In this document: positions 44,474-55,407 of the stretch, piece by piece
How the letters are laid out: each line of letters begins with the position of its first letter
How positions within the stretch are numbered: position 1 is the first letter of the stretch
From: Hyphomicrobium facile
GTDB lineage: Bacteria > Pseudomonadota > Alphaproteobacteria > Rhizobiales > Hyphomicrobiaceae
Reading direction: 5' to 3'
Length of the DNA: 64,000 bases
Assembly (NCBI RefSeq): GCF_900116175.1
Contig: NZ_FPCH01000003.1
Coordinates: 558,001-622,000, forward strand
Notes under the pieces: model-generated
Seen by the model: the letters and a program-made list of their open reading frames with translations, nothing else
Told to the model about the DNA's origin: nothing
Databases searched by the model: none
Translations under genes and position numbers: made by a program

Positions 44474-47437
44474 CTAAGTTCCGAGCGCGTCGGCGACGAG
44501 CGCGGTCTGCTCCTTGATATGCTGCGAAAGTAATCCTGTTGCCGTGGACGCGGATGCGGGCCGTCCTGCATACCGCGGGCGGCGATGAATGTATCCGAGA
44601 TGGTTCAGAACCCACTCGATGTTCGCATCCATGAAGTACCAGGCACCCATATTCTTGGGCTCCTCCTGGCACCAGACGATCTCGGCGAACTTGAAGCGAC
44701 CGAGTTCCTGGATAAATGCGCGTGCCGCAAATGGGTAAAGCTGCTCGACGCGAAGGATATAGACGTCGTCACGGCCTTGCGCGTCGCGCGCGTCGAGAAG
44801 GTCATAGTAGACTTTGCCGGTGCAGATGACGACGCGCTTGATCTCGTTGTCGGGCTTGAGCTTGACGGAGGAGGTGCCACGCTCGGCATCGTCCCACAGC
44901 AGGCGATGGAAGCCGGCGTTGGGTCCGAAATCCTCGAGTTTCGAAACGACGCGTTTGTGGCGCAGCAGCGACTTCGGCGTCATCAGGATCAGGGGTTTGC
45001 GGAAATTGCGATGCAATTGCCGGCGTAAAATATGAAAGTAGTTTGCGGGCGTCGTGCAGTTGGCGACCTGCCAATTGTCTTCAGCGGAAAGCTGCAGATA
45101 ACGCTCGAGGCGCGCCGAGGAGTGCTCCGGTCCCTGGCCCTCATAGCCGTGCGGCAGCAGGCATACCAATCCGGACATGCGCAGCCACTTGCGCTCACCC
45201 GACGACAGGAACTGGTCGAAGATAACCTGCGCACCGTTTGCGAAGTCGCCGAATTGCGCTTCCCAAAGCGTCAACGCGTTGGGTTCGGCGAGGGAGTAGC
45301 CGTATTCGAAGCCTAGAACCGCTTCTTCCGACAACATCGAGTTGACGATTTCGAAGCTCGCCTGATTGGTCGAGAGGTGCTTCAACGGAGAAAACCGGCG
45401 TTCGTTTTCCTGGTCGATGAAAACGGCGTGACGCTGCGAGAAGGTGCCTCGTTCGCAATCCTGGCCGGACAGGCGGACGCGGAAGCCCTCCATCAAAAGC
45501 GACGCAAACGCCATGTGCTCGGCCATCGCCCAGTCGATGCCGAGGCCCGTATCGATCATCTCGCGACGGCGCTCGAGCAGCTTGGCGGCCGTCTTGTGCA
45601 TGTGGAAATCGTTCGGGATCGTGGTGATGCGATGCCCGATGTCTTTCAGCGTATCGATCGGAATGCCCGTGTTGCCGCGCCAATCATCGCTATCGGGGCG
45701 GGTGATGCCGGACCAGCGTCCGTCGAGCCAGTCGGCCTTGTTGGGCTTGTAGCCGTCGGAGAAACTGAACTCCTTGTCGAGGTTGGCGCGGACCGCCGCC
45801 TTCATCTCGGTGAACTCGGCGGGGGTCATCACACCCTCATCCATGAGTTCTTTCGAATAGATGTCGACGACCGTCGGGTGCGATTTGATGCGCTTGTACA
45901 TCGCCGGCTGCGTGAACATCGGCTCGTCCGTCTCGTTGTGACCGTGACGGCGATAGCAGAACATGTCGATGACGACGGGCTTCTGGAAGCGCTGGCGGAA
46001 CTCGGTCGCAATTTTCGCGACGTGGACGACGGCCTCGGGGCTGTCGCCGTTCACGTGGAAGATCGGCGCTTCGATCATCAGCGCCACATCAGAGCAATAG
46101 GGCGATGACCGCGAGTGATGCGGCGCGGTCGTAAAGCCGATCTGATTGTTGATGATGAAGTGAATGGATCCGCCGGTCCGATGGCCCCGGAGACCCGAGA
46201 GACCGAAGCATTCGGCGACCACGCCTTGGCCTGCGAACGCGGCGTCGCCGTGAATGAGAAGGGGCATGACTCGCGTGCGATCGCCGCTCGGGCAGCCCGC
46301 CTGATCCTGCTTTGCGCGGACTTTGCCGAGCACGACCGGATCGACGATTTCGAGATGCGAGGGATTGGCGGTCAGCGACAAGTGAACGGTATTGCCGTCG
46401 AACATACGGTCCGACGATGCGCCGAGGTGATACTTCACGTCGCCCGAGCCTTCGACGTCGTCGGGCTTGAATGAGCCGCCCTTGAACTCCTTGAAGATGG
46501 CGCGGAGCGGCTTCGACATCACGTTCGCGAGCACGTTGAGACGGCCGCGGTGGGCCATGCCCATGGCGATTTCCCGAACGCCCAAATGGCCGCCGCGCTT
46601 GATGATCTGCTCGAGCGCTGGAATGATCGATTCCGCGCCGTCGAGGCCGAAGCGCTTCGTGCCGGTATATTTGAGATCGCAGAATTTCTCGAAGGTTTCG
46701 GTCTCGATCAGTTTTCGCAGAATGGCCTTGCGGCCCTCGGGCGTGAACCGAATGTCCTTCTCCGCGCCTTCGATGCGCTCCTGGATCCAGCCTTTTTGCG
46801 TCGGGTCGGTGATGTGGGTGAACTGGACGCCGATTTTCCGGCAATAGGTCCGCCGCAGGATCGTAACGATCTGGCGCATCGTTGCCGTTTCGAGGCCCAT
46901 CACGCGGTCGATGAAAATCGGGCGATCGAGATCGGCTTCGGTAAATCCGTACGTTTCCGGCATCAGCTCGCGATGGGCGCGGCGGTCTGCGAGACCGAGC
47001 GGATCGAGGTCAGCTGCCAAGTGGCCGATGACGCGATAGGCGCGGATCAGCATCAGGGCGCGAATGGAATCCTGCGTCGCACGGAGGGAAGCCGCCGGCG
47101 TCAGCTCGAAACCGGCGATCTGCGCACGGCGTTCGATCTTATCGCGAATGGTGCGTTCGCCTTCGCCGTAATCGCCGGTCAAAGCGCCGACGAGATCGCG
47201 GTCCGCGCCGTTCTCGTTCAGAAGTGCCGAGAGCGGCGGAGCCCACGCGGGGCCTCCGGAATTTGCGGGGACGGATGAGGGCGCTTCTTTTATGCTTTCG
47301 AAAAACCTTCGCCATTCATCGCTGACGGCGCCGGGATTGCGCTCGTATTCGGCCTGCATGTCTTCGATGTAGGGCGCGTTGGCAGCGCTCAAAAATGAAG
47401 TGCGTAGAAAAGCTTCGTTCTGGCCATTTCGTGCCAT
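44474..47437 (-). CDS. sucA: 2-oxoglutarate dehydrogenase E1
   Basis: A 987-residue thiamine diphosphate enzyme that decarboxylates 2-oxoglutarate and succinylates SucB. Conserved segments include FLSAANAPYIEDMQAEYERN at the N-terminus, GMAHRGRLNVLANVMSKPLR, HGDAAFAGQGVVAECFGLSG, FIINNQIGFTTAPHHSRSSP and the cofactor region CYRRHGHNETDEPMFTQP. The start ATG 47437 has AAGGA eight bases upstream. A stem-loop lies in the leader. Confidence 0.97.
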   Translation of the reverse strand: MARNGQNEAFLRTSFLSAANAPYIEDMQAEYERNPGAVSDEWRRFFESIKEAPSSVPANSGGPAWAPPLSALLNENGADRDLVGALTGDYGEGERTIRDKIERRAQIAGFELTPAASLRATQDSIRALMLIRAYRVIGHLAADLDPLGLADRRAHRELMPETYGFTEADLDRPIFIDRVMGLETATMRQIVTILRRTYCRKIGVQFTHITDPTQKGWIQERIEGAEKDIRFTPEGRKAILRKLIETETFEKFCDLKYTGTKRFGLDGAESIIPALEQIIKRGGHLGVREIAMGMAHRGRLNVLANVMSKPLRAIFKEFKGGSFKPDDVEGSGDVKYHLGASSDRMFDGNTVHLSLTANPSHLEIVDPVVLGKVRAKQDQAGCPSGDRTRVMPLLIHGDAAFAGQGVVAECFGLSGLRGHRTGGSIHFIINNQIGFTTAPHHSRSSPYCSDVALMIEAPIFHVNGDSPEAVVHVAKIATEFRQRFQKPVVIDMFCYRRHGHNETDEPMFTQPAMYKRIKSHPTVVDIYSKELMDEGVMTPAEFTEMKAAVRANLDKEFSFSDGYKPNKADWLDGRWSGITRPDSDDWRGNTGIPIDTLKDIGHRITTIPNDFHMHKTAAKLLERRREMIDTGLGIDWAMAEHMAFASLLMEGFRVRLSGQDCERGTFSQRHAVFIDQENERRFSPLKHLSTNQASFEIVNSMLSEEAVLGFEYGYSLAEPNALTLWEAQFGDFANGAQVIFDQFLSSGERKWLRMSGLVCLLPHGYEGQGPEHSSARLERYLQLSAEDNWQVANCTTPANYFHILRRQLHRNFRKPLILMTPKSLLRHKRVVSKLEDFGPNAGFHRLLWDDAERGTSSVKLKPDNEIKRVVICTGKVYYDLLDARDAQGRDDVYILRVEQLYPFAARAFIQELGRFKFAEIVWCQEEPKNMGAWYFMDANIEWVLNHLGYIHRRPRYAGRPASASTATGLLSQHIKEQTALVADALGT

Positions 47438-47464
47438 GAAATTCGTCCTTATTCATACTCCAGA

Positions 47465-47481
47465 AGCATGGCCTTCATGCT
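47465..47481. repeat. Short stem-loop in the sucA leader
   Basis: AGCATG (47465-47470) and CATGCT (47476-47481) pair around a 5-nt loop, with partial extension to CCAGA/CCGG. It lies about 28-44 nt before the sucA start in the 112-bp sucD-sucA gap, so it may be an intercistronic processing or regulatory hairpin. Confidence 0.35.
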
Positions 47482-47549
47482 CCGGATGACGCGGACAAGA
47501 CCGGATAATGCGTGCCGCCGGTCGTTCGGCCTATTGGTTCTGGCGGAGG

Positions 47550-48449
47550 CTACGCTCGCAAGACTTCAACAAGAGTACGACCCAGAGCGGCAGGGCTCGG
47601 CGCGATGGCGATGCCTGCGGCTTTCATCGCCTCAAGCTTGTCCTCTGCTTTACCCTTGCCGCCCGAAATGATTGCGCCCGCATGACCCATGCGCCGCCCA
47701 GGGGGCGCGGTCACGCCAGCGATGAAACCTGCCATCGGCTTTTTGCGTCCCTTCTGCGCTTCGCGCATCAGGAACTCAGCGGCGTCTTCCTCAGCGGAAC
47801 CGCCGATTTCGCCGATCATGATGATCGACTGCGTGTCGTCGTCGGAAAGGAACAGGTCGAGGACGTCGATGAATTCCGTGCCCTTGACGGGGTCGCCGCC
47901 GATGCCGACGGCGGTCGTCTGCCCGAGCCCAACATCAGTTGTCTGTTTCACGGCCTCATATGTGAGCGTTCCGGAGCGCGATACAATGCCGACGGAGCCC
48001 TTCTGGAAAATGTTGCCGGGCATGATGCCGATCTTGCATTGGCCAGGCGTCAGGAGACCCGGGCAGTTGGGTCCGACGAGGCGCGACTTCGAGCCATCGA
48101 GGGCCCTTTTGACGCGGACCATATCCATCACCGGGATGCCTTCGGTGATGCACACGATGAGCGGCAATTCCGCGTCGATAGCTTCGAGAATGGCGTCAGC
48201 CGCGAAGGGCGGGGGAACGTAAATCGAGGTTGCCGTGGCACCCGTCTTGGCGACCGCCTCGCCGACGCTGTCGAAAAGCGGAACGTCCGCGAGTTCGGCG
48301 TCGGGGTGCTTCGAGCCGCCCTTACCGGGCGTGACGCCGCCGACGATCTTGGTGCCGTAGGCGCGGGCCTGCTTCGTGTGAAAAGTGCCTTGGCTTCCCG
48401 TTATACCTTGGCAAATGACCTTGGTATTTTGGTCGATAAGAATAGACAT
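47550..48449 (-). CDS. sucD: Succinyl-CoA synthetase alpha subunit
   Basis: A 299-residue subunit. [20 protein letters not shown] starts the CoA-binding Rossmann domain; [20 protein letters not shown] and the phospho-His in [17 protein letters not shown] mark the catalytic part. The start at ATG 48449 is fixed by this conserved N-terminus. It follows sucC by 117 bp. Confidence 0.97.
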   Translation of the reverse strand: MSILIDQNTKVICQGITGSQGTFHTKQARAYGTKIVGGVTPGKGGSKHPDAELADVPLFDSVGEAVAKTGATATSIYVPPPFAADAILEAIDAELPLIVCITEGIPVMDMVRVKRALDGSKSRLVGPNCPGLLTPGQCKIGIMPGNIFQKGSVGIVSRSGTLTYEAVKQTTDVGLGQTTAVGIGGDPVKGTEFIDVLDLFLSDDDTQSIIMIGEIGGSAEEDAAEFLMREAQKGRKKPMAGFIAGVTAPPGRRMGHAGAIISGGKGKAEDKLEAMKAAGIAIAPSPAALGRTLVEVLRA

Positions 48450-48566
48450 TCCAACCCCGCGTGAAGGCGCGTCACAGCGCCTACATTTTGCGCATTTTTT
48501 GCACCGCAGCAAGTAGAACCGGGTGTTTAACTCATAAGCGTACGAAGTTTCAACCGCACAACACCG

Positions 48567-49766
48567 CTAAGCTGCGTTCTTCAGCTGATCGGTGATTTTC
48601 TTGGCAGCGTCGGCGAGATCATCGGCGGGGATGATTTTCAGACCCGATTCCTTCAGGATTTTCTTGCCGAGATCGACGTTCGTCCCTTCCAGCCGGACGA
48701 CGAGCGGGACCTTGATATCCATCTCGCGCGCGGCGGCGACGACGCCTTCGGCGATGATGTCACAACGCATGATGCCCCCGAAAATATTGACCAAGATGCC
48801 TTTGACGGACTCGTCTGCCAGAATGATCTTGAACGCTGCCTGAACCTTTTCCTTCGAGGCACCGCCGCCGACATCGAGGAAGTTTGCAGGCTCGGCACCG
48901 TAGAGCTTGATGATGTCCATGGTCGCCATGGCGAGACCGGCGCCGTTCACGAGGCAGCCGATGTTGCCGTCCAGCTTGACGAAGGCGAGATCGTATTTCG
49001 AAGCTTCGATTTCGGTCGGATCTTCCTCGCCGAGGTCGCGCAGGGCGACGATCTCGGGGTGGCGGTAGAGCGCATTTGAATCAAAGTTCATCTTGCCATC
49101 GAGGCAGATGAGCTTGCCGTCCTTCGTGACGACGAGGGGATTGATCTCGAGCAGGCTCATGTCCTTCTCGACGACCATGCGGTAGAGGTTCTCAACAAGG
49201 TTTCCACAGGCTTTCAACTGGTCGCCCTTGAGGCCCAGCGCGAAGCCCACCTTGCGGCCATGGAACGGTTGATAGCCGGTCGCGGGGTCGATGGTGAGGG
49301 TGTGGATTTTTTCGGGCGTGTCGTGGGCCACGTCCTCAATGTTCATGCCGCCGGCTTCGCTGACGATGAAAGCAACGCGCGACGTTGCGCGGTCGACGAG
49401 CGCCGAGAGATAAAGCTCGCGCGCGATCGCGGAGCCGTCTTCGATATAGAGCCGGTTGACGACGCGGCCTGCCGGACCCGTCTGGACGGTCACCAATGTC
49501 TTGCCGAGCATTTCCTTGGCGAACTTCTCAACCTCCTCCAGAGACTTGGCGAGGCGGACGCCGCCCTTGTCCCCAGCAGACGGCTGCTTGAACTTGCCTT
49601 TGCCGCGGCCGCCAGCATGGATCTGGGCCTTGACGACCCAAACGGGGCCGGGAAGCTTTTTCGCTGCCTCGACTGCCTCTTCCACGGAAAATGCGGGAAA
49701 CCCGTTCGGGGTCGGCACGCCGTATTCCCGGTAGAGTTCTTTGGCCTGATATTCGTGGATGTTCAT
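48567..49766 (-). CDS. sucC: Succinyl-CoA synthetase beta subunit (ADP-forming)
   Basis: A 399-residue ATP-grasp subunit. [20 protein letters not shown] is the conserved start, [20 protein letters not shown] binds nucleotide, and [19 protein letters not shown] and [20 protein letters not shown] are typical. The start is ATG 49766; a frame extension to 49907 lacks conservation. It forms the alpha/beta enzyme with SucD. Confidence 0.97.
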   Translation of the reverse strand: MNIHEYQAKELYREYGVPTPNGFPAFSVEEAVEAAKKLPGPVWVVKAQIHAGGRGKGKFKQPSAGDKGGVRLAKSLEEVEKFAKEMLGKTLVTVQTGPAGRVVNRLYIEDGSAIARELYLSALVDRATSRVAFIVSEAGGMNIEDVAHDTPEKIHTLTIDPATGYQPFHGRKVGFALGLKGDQLKACGNLVENLYRMVVEKDMSLLEINPLVVTKDGKLICLDGKMNFDSNALYRHPEIVALRDLGEEDPTEIEASKYDLAFVKLDGNIGCLVNGAGLAMATMDIIKLYGAEPANFLDVGGGASKEKVQAAFKIILADESVKGILVNIFGGIMRCDIIAEGVVAAAREMDIKVPLVVRLEGTNVDLGKKILKESGLKIIPADDLADAAKKITDQLKNAA

Positions 49767-49962
49767 AAGCGTGCCCTCACAGAACAAATCTCCGTCATCA
49801 TGCGCATCGCGGCAGCGCGTGCCGCTTTTTGTCCAAATTCCCAACAATAAGGTCGCGATGCACCCGCATTTCCGGGGTGCGCCTCGGCCGCCTATTGAGT
49901 CGGCCATTCAAGAACCGTAAAACTGGTTTCGATACTCGCTTAGTCAATAACGGGGAACGTCT

Positions 49963-50601
49963 ATGACATTTGCCTGCATCAACATCGACGGCCTGAAGGC
50001 GGCGCGGACTGGCCGCGATCCCTTCAATTTCCTGGTCGGCGAGAATTTCATCCAGCCCTCGACCGTCGAGCCGCTGAAAAAGGATTTTCCTGATCTGAAG
50101 GAGCCCGGGTTTCTGACAGAGACCGACATTGGCGAGGGCATCCATGGCGCCTTCCAGAAGCTGCTCGCAGATCTGAAGAGCCCCGAAGTTTCGAAGATCG
50201 TTTCCGAGAAACTCGATATCGATCTCGTCGGCAAGCCGAAGATGATCACCATTCGCAAGCTGTCGGCCGCGAAGGACGGACGCATCCACACGGATGGCGA
50301 AGCCAAGATCGCGACGATGCTCACCTATCTCAACGATAAGTGGGACGGCACCGGAGCCGGTTGCCTCCGCGTTCTGCGCAACGATCACGACTTCGAGGAT
50401 TACGTCGAGCAGATCAGCCCGCTCACCGGCACGGTTTTCGCCTTCCGGCGGTCCGATTCTTCCTGGCACGGGCACACGCCGTTCGTTGGCGAACGCCGGG
50501 TCGTTCAAATGACGTGGCTTAGAAGCGAAGCCGATGTCGCCCGCAAGGAGAAGCGCGGCGCGCTTTCGCACAACCTGAAGAAAATGTTCAAGTTCGGCTG
50601 A
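49963..50601 (+). CDS. 2-oxoglutarate/Fe(II)-dependent oxygenase family protein
   Basis: A 212-residue protein of the prolyl-4-hydroxylase-like fold. The iron ligands are visible: HTDGEAKIATMLTYLND gives the HxD pair near residue 110, and SDSSWHGHTPFVGERRVVQM gives the distal His followed by the Arg that binds 2-oxoglutarate. The substrate is unknown. The gene is alone on the plus strand inside the minus-strand TCA cluster, divergent from sucC and convergent with mdh. Confidence 0.85.
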   Translation: MTFACINIDGLKAARTGRDPFNFLVGENFIQPSTVEPLKKDFPDLKEPGFLTETDIGEGIHGAFQKLLADLKSPEVSKIVSEKLDIDLVGKPKMITIRKLSAAKDGRIHTDGEAKIATMLTYLNDKWDGTGAGCLRVLRNDHDFEDYVEQISPLTGTVFAFRRSDSSWHGHTPFVGERRVVQMTWLRSEADVARKEKRGALSHNLKKMFKFG

Positions 50602-50628
50602 GGCCGAAACCCTTATCTCATCTTCCTG

Positions 50629-50660
50629 AGGGTGGCGTGCCGGCAAGGTTGCGCCACCCT
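50629..50660. terminator. Hairpin between the oxygenase gene and mdh
   Basis: AGGGTGGCG (50629-50637) and CGCCACCCT (50652-50660) form a perfect 9-bp stem between two convergent stop codons. Neither side has a strong T-tract, so it may be a weak bidirectional terminator or an mRNA end stabiliser. Confidence 0.55.
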
Positions 50661-50661
50661 T

Positions 50662-51720
<1,059 letters not shown>

Positions 51721-51815
51721 TCAAGCACAAGACGCAACTTTCTTCTCAAAGTCTGGCTGCGCGCCGTGATTTGGTACGATCGGAACGACAGGACATGGGC
51801 CTGCCATTTGCGGCT

Positions 51816-52919
51816 TCAATGACGGGTGCGGCCTCCGGAATGGCCCGCCAAATAGGCCTCTGAACGCATTTCGGTCAGCCGAGACGCGGTTCGCTGGAAG
51901 AGATCGGCGCCATCGCCCTTGGGATAAAGCGCGGCCGGCTCAGCAGCGGCGGAGGCGATGAGACAGATGCGGCCATCATAGAGAGCGTCGACAAGATTGA
52001 TGAAGCGACGCGCGACGTCCCGCCGATCGGGCGTGAGTAGTGGGATCCCATCAATAATGACGGTGTGGAAGGCGTGGGCGATATGAATGTAATCGTTCGC
52101 GCCCAATGGCTGATCGCAAAGATCGGCGAACTGAAAGCGGGCGACGCCCATGGATGCCACCGGCACCTGGACCTTGCGGCCTTTGACATCCAGCGTTTGC
52201 GGTTTTCCCGGATGGTTGCCGGTCAGCCGTTTCCAATGCGCATCGAGAGCGGCTTTGGCCGCTGTATCGATCGGATGAAAGTAAAGCGTCTCGCCTGAAA
52301 GCTTATCGAGCCGGAAATCCTTCTTCGCGCCGAGCTCGACCACGTCGAGCCGCTTTTCGAGCGACGATATGAAGGGAAGGAAAAGCAGGCGATTGAGGCC
52401 GTTCTTATAAAGCTCCGATGGGCGCGCGTTCGACGTTGCGACGACGACGGTACCTGCTGCGAAGAGCGCTTCGAACAGCCGGCCAAGGATCATGGCATCG
52501 GCGATATCGGTGACGTGCAGCTCATCGAAGCACAGAAGCCGCGCTTCTTTTGCGATAGCTTCCGCGACGTGCGGAATTGGATCGCCATCGACTGTCTTTC
52601 TTGCTTCGCCGATGCGGTCATGCACGTCGGCCATGAATTCGTGAAAATGCGCGCGCCGTTTCGGCTCGAAGGATGTCTCCTCAAAAAAGAGGTCCATCAG
52701 CATTGTCTTGCCGCGGCCGACCAAGCCCCAAATGTAGAGGCCCTTCGGCGGTACCGGCGGTTTGCTGAACACTTTCGCGAGCATGCCGTTTTTCGGCCGA
52801 TACGCCCCGAGTTCAATCTCCAGCTCGTCGAGACGTATCGCGAGTGCGGCCTGCGCGGCGTCAGGCTCGATCTCTTGCTCGGCGAGCCGCCGGTTATATC
52901 CCTCGATGATCGTCGCCAT
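51816..52919 (-). CDS. zapE: Cell division protein ZapE (AFG1-like ATPase)
   Basis: A 367-residue P-loop ATPase. Walker A is GLYIWGLVGRGKTMLMDLFF and Walker B is LLCFDELHVTDIADAMIL; VVATSNARPSELYKNGLNRL is the sensor region. ZapE binds FtsZ in E. coli. The start ATG 52919 has GGGGG upstream and is preferred to the long extension at 53102. Its position upstream of mdh is common in alphaproteobacteria. Confidence 0.93.
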   Translation of the reverse strand: MATIIEGYNRRLAEQEIEPDAAQAALAIRLDELEIELGAYRPKNGMLAKVFSKPPVPPKGLYIWGLVGRGKTMLMDLFFEETSFEPKRRAHFHEFMADVHDRIGEARKTVDGDPIPHVAEAIAKEARLLCFDELHVTDIADAMILGRLFEALFAAGTVVVATSNARPSELYKNGLNRLLFLPFISSLEKRLDVVELGAKKDFRLDKLSGETLYFHPIDTAAKAALDAHWKRLTGNHPGKPQTLDVKGRKVQVPVASMGVARFQFADLCDQPLGANDYIHIAHAFHTVIIDGIPLLTPDRRDVARRFINLVDALYDGRICLIASAAAEPAALYPKGDGADLFQRTASRLTEMRSEAYLAGHSGGRTRH

Positions 52920-53195
52920 CCGGCCCCCAATCGTGATCCGCTTTCGGTAATCGGCGGAAGCCGAGAGATGCAACAGCAGATCGCCGCGACGAATTGGGGT
53001 GCGCCGAATGTCGCTCTCCAATTGCGTCGCATCGCTCAGCTCCCAGCAATCAGAGGTTCGGCGCCGTCCGTCGCCTAAAAACGCATTGCTGCTGTGCAGC
53101 ATTTTCTATCGCCCCGCACAGAATAAGTCCCACTTTAGGGGACGTTACAAGCGCTTAGCGCGCGCCGGCGCGGCGTGAAGCGAGGAGATTGAATA

Positions 53196-53792
53196 ATGTT
53201 GAAAGAGGCCCCGGAAGCAAGCGCGGACCGTCTTGGTTCCATCAGGCGACTGCTGACAAGCGAGAGCTACTTGCTCACCGAACATTTGCAGCGGCTCGAC
53301 CCCGAGGCGCGTCATCGCCGCTTCGGTCACGATGTTTCTGATGAATTCATCACTCGCTATGCGTCGCACGCGGGCGATTTCGGCAACGTGACGTTCGGCT
53401 ATTTCGTCGACGGCGAATTGCGTGCTGTCGCGGAATTGCGTCCGGATGATCTCATGCATCGCCCCGGTGCAGAGGTTGCATTCTCAGTGGAGAAGCCGTT
53501 CGTCAATCGCGGTATTGCTACACAGTTGATGGGTCGCGTGATACGCACTGCACGCAATCGTGGACTGCGCCACCTCATTCTCGTGTGCTTGCCGGATAAC
53601 GCGAAGATGCAAGCGATCGCGCGTCACTACGGAGCAGAGATCAAGGTCGAGGACGGGTCGGTCATCGCGGACATCATTCCCAAAGATGCCGATTATCAGT
53701 CGTGGGTCGGCGAATTGTTGGATGAGCGAATGACGTACCTTCACTCTGCGCTCGATTTCCAAAAGCGTCTCAGAGGCACGGCCGAATTATAA
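53196..53792 (+). CDS. GNAT-family N-acetyltransferase
   Basis: A 198-residue protein. The GNAT core has GNVTFGYFVDGELRAVAELR, FSVEKPFVNRGIATQLMGRV (the acetyl-CoA loop, RGIATQL for Q/RxxGxG/A) and LRHLILVCLPDNAKMQAIAR with HYGAEIKVEDGSV. The first 50 residues are variable. The substrate is unknown. Confidence 0.87.
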   Translation: MLKEAPEASADRLGSIRRLLTSESYLLTEHLQRLDPEARHRRFGHDVSDEFITRYASHAGDFGNVTFGYFVDGELRAVAELRPDDLMHRPGAEVAFSVEKPFVNRGIATQLMGRVIRTARNRGLRHLILVCLPDNAKMQAIARHYGAEIKVEDGSVIADIIPKDADYQSWVGELLDERMTYLHSALDFQKRLRGTAEL

Positions 53793-53950
53793 TTGCGATT
53801 TGGCTGTCCGAACGCGAATTGGGTAATTCGATATCACTCAATTCAGATACAACGAGATGTTTGCAGCGCGGTAATTCGAGCCCGCGAGTCGGTCTAAAGG
53901 CCAATAGACGTCGAAAAATAAGAAAAATTGAGTCATTATCGCAACAGTTT

Positions 53951-53970
53951 GCGTTAATAAACGCCTTTTT
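53951..53970 (+). terminator. Possible terminator of the GNAT gene
   Basis: GCGTT, loop AATA, AACGC, then CTTTTT. The stem is only 5 bp and lies 159 bp after the stop, so it is a weak candidate. The surrounding 276-bp stretch (53793-54068) otherwise shows no gene. Confidence 0.4.
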
Positions 53971-54068
53971 GCCCGCGATTTCAAACTTCTCCGTCTACAA
54001 AGCTCTCGAATTTGCTCATGTTTGTGAAGTTCGAGCTGATTCGAACATCCTAGAGGGAGATTAATACT

Positions 54069-54197
54069 ATGGCTAAGGCAGCTAAGGCAGTTAAGACGGT
54101 CGCGAAGCGCAAGAAACCCGTTGCCAAGAAGGCAGCACCTGCGAAGAAGACCGTCAAGAAGGCAGTCAAGAAAGTCGCCAAGCGGAAAGCCGCTTAA
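54069..54197 (+). CDS. Lys/Ala-rich H1-like small basic protein (42 aa)
   Basis: ATG 54069 to TAA 54195-54197 encodes 42 residues, of which 16 are Lys and 14 Ala. AAKAVKTVAKRKKPVAKKAA and PAKKTVKKAVKKVAKRKAA show (A)KK(A/V) repeats as in bacterial histone H1-like proteins. GGGAG lies 9 nt before the ATG. A hairpin with pyrimidine tail follows 68 bp downstream. It probably binds DNA or RNA by charge; no direct evidence. Confidence 0.75.
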   Translation: MAKAAKAVKTVAKRKKPVAKKAAPAKKTVKKAVKKVAKRKAA

Positions 54198-54264
54198 TTC
54201 CATTTCGCGTCCCGGAGCTCTGGACCGGGCACTCAGGCTTCGGACGCAAATGCAAATGGCGAAT

Positions 54265-54292
54265 GGGCGCTCTCGAAGCGCCCCTTTCTCTC
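54265..54292 (+). terminator. Terminator of the H1-like gene
   Basis: GGGCGCT (54265-54271), loop CTCGA, AGCGCCC (54277-54283), then CTTTCTCTCC. The 7-bp GC stem fits the small gene upstream. Confidence 0.65.
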
Positions 54293-54482
54293 CAAACGGT
54301 ACTATCCAATGGCCGGGCGATTGCGACAAGCATCACCGGCCATATCTTTTTTCCGATATAAACCGGCGATTCCGCCAGACAGGCCGCGGAATTCGCCGCC
54401 GATATCGATCGGCAATCCGCATGCTTTCGTTCAAAACGGCGAAATATGAGCAGGCCGATTGCTCGACCTGCCCATATTGCAT

Positions 54483-55067
54483 TTAGCCTACGCGGAACAC
54501 GGCACCGGCGACCGACCTCGCCCGCTCGCGTACTGCGTTTCCGTCGTTGCCGGATTTCACGATCCACTGCCCGTTGGCCGCGCGACCGGTGATCATGCCG
54601 ACGTGATGCGGCCAGACGACCACGGCACCGACCTGCGGTCCGCTCGCGCGTCCGTAGCGCTTCCAGTTGGCAGCGAGATTGTATTCCGGGCCCCCGCCCA
54701 GCTGCGTGCGCATCCACCAACCGCACCACGCACGGGGGCGGCCGCCGACGTTGCCGGCCGACGCATATTTGCGACCGCTGGAGCGGTGCTGAGCGTACTT
54801 CCGTTGACCGTTGCCGCTATTGGCATAGTGACGGCGTGTTCCGGAACGAGACGCATATCCGGAACCAGACTTTCGGTGTGAGTATTGACGGTGGGCAGAA
54901 CGACCGCGCTGAGCGTAGCGGGCCGAATACTGGCGCTTGCCAGCCGAATGCGCATGGGAGCGCTCGTATCGGTCACCCTTGTAACCGTGTTGAGGGCGCG
55001 CCTCCGCAGATGCCATTCCGGCAAACCAAGCAAAACACATCGCCACTGCGATTAAACTCAATCGCAT
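54483..55067 (-). CDS. Exported CHAP-like (NlpC/P60-type) protein
   Basis: A 194-residue protein. The signal peptide (LIAVAMCFAWFAGMASA) leads to a long Arg/Ser/Tyr/His-rich low-complexity stretch (residues ~25-105). A compact domain follows: RPRAWCGWWMRTQLGG with the presumed catalytic Cys, NLAANWKRYG, VGAVVVWPHHVGMITGR with the presumed His, and IVKSGNDGNAVRERAR. This is the pattern of CHAP-like cell-wall amidases or peptidases. The basic tail could bind the envelope. Divergent from the aldo/keto reductase gene. Confidence 0.8.
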   Translation of the reverse strand: MRLSLIAVAMCFAWFAGMASAEARPQHGYKGDRYERSHAHSAGKRQYSARYAQRGRSAHRQYSHRKSGSGYASRSGTRRHYANSGNGQRKYAQHRSSGRKYASAGNVGGRPRAWCGWWMRTQLGGGPEYNLAANWKRYGRASGPQVGAVVVWPHHVGMITGRAANGQWIVKSGNDGNAVRERARSVAGAVFRVG

Positions 55068-55407
55068 TTTAACTCTCCTTACTACTTGTCTTCACAAACG
55101 GGGCGCACTCACCGTCGTAATGGGGCGAAAACAAGAGAGGATTCGACGCGCGGCATATCGTCTTGCGGATGCACAACTGGCGCGGGTTAGGGAATTTCCG
55201 CCTATTTATTAAAAAGTTAACTCAAATAAACCGGTGCATTCAAAGGTTCGTTCACTACCTTTGGGCGAGTAAATTGTGAAGTTTGCGTAAGGAACGACGC
55301 CATATGTGATCGATTTTAACCGTCACATCGGGCATTTTTTGCGAATGGGGGTGCGGCGACAATCCGCACGCAGACGCCTAAATCACAGCCAAAAGAGGTC
55401 GACTCCG
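55068..55407. other. Divergent intergenic region with a 7-bp inverted repeat
   Basis: 340 bp, AT-rich in the middle (55195-55235). It contains CAAAGGT (55241-55247) and ACCTTTG (55257-55263), a perfect inverted repeat with a 9-nt spacer, which could be an operator for the divergent genes. No protein-like frame or RNA gene is recognised. Confidence 0.45.

Noticed and set aside
55301-55335. TGTGA...TCACA resembling a CRP site
   Set aside because: The half-sites are 13 nt apart, not 6 as in a CRP box, and the second strand pairing is poor.
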